6,492 nt of DNA from Actinomycetes bacterium. Its GTDB lineage: Bacteria; Actinomycetota; Actinomycetes; Propionibacteriales; Propionibacteriaceae. Positions 5,607 to 6,492 of this stretch are shown here, piece by piece. The stretch covers positions 1-6,492 of the forward strand of contig JAEZGC010000066.1 of NCBI GenBank assembly GCA_023437345.1. The letters run 5' to 3'. The notes beneath the pieces are model-generated. The model saw only the letters and a list, made by a program, of their open reading frames with translations. It searched no databases and was not told the DNA's origin. The stretch's first letter is position 1; every line of letters begins with the position of its first letter. Made by a program: the position numbers and the translations under genes.

Positions 5607-6071
5607 ATGGACGCCCGCACTGTGCTGGCCCTGCTGGCCAACCCAGATACCCGTCGGGCGCTGGCCCGGGTGGTGCTCGATACCGAGCCGGCGGCGGGGG
5701 ACAAGGAGTACCGCCGCGGGCTGGCGCGGCTGGCGGCGTCCGGACTGGTGGTAGACGGGCGGGTGGACGAGGCCGCGCTGCGGGCTGCGCTGCAGGCTGG
5801 TGCCGGCCCGCGGCCGCAGGGGGTGGAGCGCTTCCTGACCCCAACAGGTCGGCTGTTGGGGCTGCCGTCGCGGGCGTCGGAGCGGCTGGAACTGCTGGCC
5901 CTGATCGCGAACCGGGTGCTCGCCCCCGGCGAGGTGATCGCCGAGAAGGTACTGAACGAGCGGCTGGCGTCCTTCGACGACGACGTGGCGACGCTGCGCC
6001 GGCTGATGGTGGAGGCCGAGCTGCTCGAACGCACGCCGACCGGCACCGAGTACGCCCTCGTCCTCGACTGA
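5607..6071 (+). CDS. DUF2087 domain protein, winged-helix-like N-terminus
   Basis: A 154-residue soluble protein. Residues 74-152 match the DUF2087 pattern: FLTPTGRLLGLPSR, then a helix LELLALIANRV, PGEVIAEKVLNERL, and the hallmark DDDVATLRRLMVEAELLERT followed by a Gly/Tyr strand. DUF2087 looks like a small helix-turn-helix-type fold and is often fused to transcription regulators. Residues 1-65 (LLANPDTRRALARVVL, then EYRRGLARLAASGLVVDG) resemble a degenerate ArsR-type winged helix. This suggests a DNA-binding or protein-interaction regulator, but no target is known. The ATG lies 3 nt after the phosphodiesterase stop with no Shine-Dalgarno of its own, so translation probably depends on coupling to that gene. 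The operon link is clear; a functional link to cyclic-nucleotide signalling is only inferred. Confidence 0.88.
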   Translation: MDARTVLALLANPDTRRALARVVLDTEPAAGDKEYRRGLARLAASGLVVDGRVDEAALRAALQAGAGPRPQGVERFLTPTGRLLGLPSRASERLELLALIANRVLAPGEVIAEKVLNERLASFDDDVATLRRLMVEAELLERTPTGTEYALVLD

Positions 6072-6077
6072 CCCGTC

Positions 6078-6120
6078 CGGTCGTTCCGACCGCTCCCTCC
6101 GGCCGGTTCTCCCGCGGGAG
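6078..6120. terminator. Convergent intergenic inverted repeats, candidate bidirectional terminator
   Basis: Between the converging DUF2087 and glycerate kinase stops there are two inverted repeats: CGGTCG-ttc-CGACCG (6078-6092, 6-bp stem) and the perfect palindrome CTCCCGCGGGAG (6109-6120). Neither has a clear T-run. Their position in a 50-nt tail-to-tail gap fits termination for both genes. Confidence 0.45.
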
Positions 6121-6121
6121 G

Positions 6122-6492
6122 TCAGAGCGTGCCGAGCAGCCGATCGAGGGTGGCGACCAGGTCCTCGCGGGCTGTCAGCCGGGCCTCGCTGAACGGGCGG
6201 CCGGGCGGACTGGTCGCCTCGACCCTGGTGACGCCGAGGGCTAACACGCCCTGGTAGCCCTCGCCGGTCTGGCCCACCACAGCGATCACCGGGACGCCGT
6301 GCCGGGCCGCGCGGCGGGCCACGCCGACCACAACCTTCCCCGACAACGACTGGGAGTCGATCCGCCCCTCACCGGTCAGGACGAGGTCCGCGTCGGCCAC
6401 CAGGTCGTCGAACCCTGTGGCGTCGAGCACGACGTCGATGCCCTGGCGCAGCGTGGCGCCGAGGAACGCCAGCAGCCCGCCGGCCAGCCCGC
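6122..6492 (-). CDS. Glycerate kinase (type 1, GarK/GlxK family), C-terminal part
   Basis: Phosphorylates D-glycerate with ATP to a phosphoglycerate, feeding glycolate/glyoxylate or serine carbon into glycolysis. Only the last 122 residues are present; the gene enters from the right edge on the minus strand. Visible family features are the Gly-rich stretch GLAGGLLAFLGATL near the truncation, then VVLDATGFDDLV, the highly conserved ADLVLTGEGRIDSQSLSGK, and VPVIAVVGQ. The protein ends in a helix LTAREDLVATLDRLL before TGA at 6122. The GTG at 6430 that could open this frame is not the real start, because the family sequence continues unbroken upstream of it to the window edge. It converges on the DUF2087 gene with a 50-nt gap. 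No link to the other genes is evident. Confidence 0.93.
   Translation of the reverse strand, partial: GLAGGLLAFLGATLRQGIDVVLDATGFDDLVADADLVLTGEGRIDSQSLSGKVVVGVARRAARHGVPVIAVVGQTGEGYQGVLALGVTRVEATSPPGRPFSEARLTAREDLVATLDRLLGTL

Noticed and set aside
1..6492. tRNA, rRNA, insertion sequences, integrase or attachment sites
   Set aside because: No cloverleaf-like segment, transposase or recombinase motif, or long terminal repeats were seen. Base composition is uniform across the window, giving no sign of recent transfer.

Overview
The window is chromosomal DNA from a very GC-rich bacterium, almost certainly an actinobacterium. Third codon positions are nearly all G or C, GTG starts are frequent, genes overlap by four bases, and one gene (4695-5603) closely resembles the mycobacterial cyclic-nucleotide phosphodiesterase Rv0805. 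I cannot name the genus.

Layout. From 4597 down to 1, five genes lie on the minus strand in two blocks. The first block is a pseudouridine catabolic pair: a PfkB-family kinase (psuK, 3644-4597) overlapping by 4 nt a pseudouridine-5'-phosphate glycosidase (psuG, 2727-3647). A GC-rich hairpin (2705-2725) follows psuG. The second block is a three-gene regulatory or effector cassette: an ECF-type sigma factor (2039-2656), a 156-residue protein with a helical N-terminus and a beta-sandwich-like C-terminus (1572-2042, 4-nt overlap), and a subtilisin-family S8 protease (1-1525) that runs off the left edge. The protease has an intact Asp/His/Asn/Ser set and no signal peptide. It carries five perfect tandem copies of the hexapeptide NPYTQT just before its catalytic domain.

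A 97-nt intergenic region (4598-4694) separates these genes from a plus-strand pair: the Rv0805/CpdA-like metallophosphodiesterase (4695-5603) and, 3 nt further on, a DUF2087 protein (5607-6071). A short convergent gap with inverted repeats (6072-6121) precedes the minus-strand C-terminal part of a type-1 glycerate kinase (6122 to the right edge).

How the genes work together. psuK and psuG convert pseudouridine to uracil and ribose 5-phosphate. The phosphodiesterase hydrolyses cyclic nucleotides or related phosphodiesters, and the glycerate kinase belongs to central carbon metabolism. All of these look like housekeeping genes. The sigma/beta-sandwich/cytosolic S8 cassette is the unusual part. 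Its make-up suggests a sigma-controlled, protease-based signalling or conflict module whose remaining components probably lie beyond position 1. That last reading is inference, not something seen in the window.
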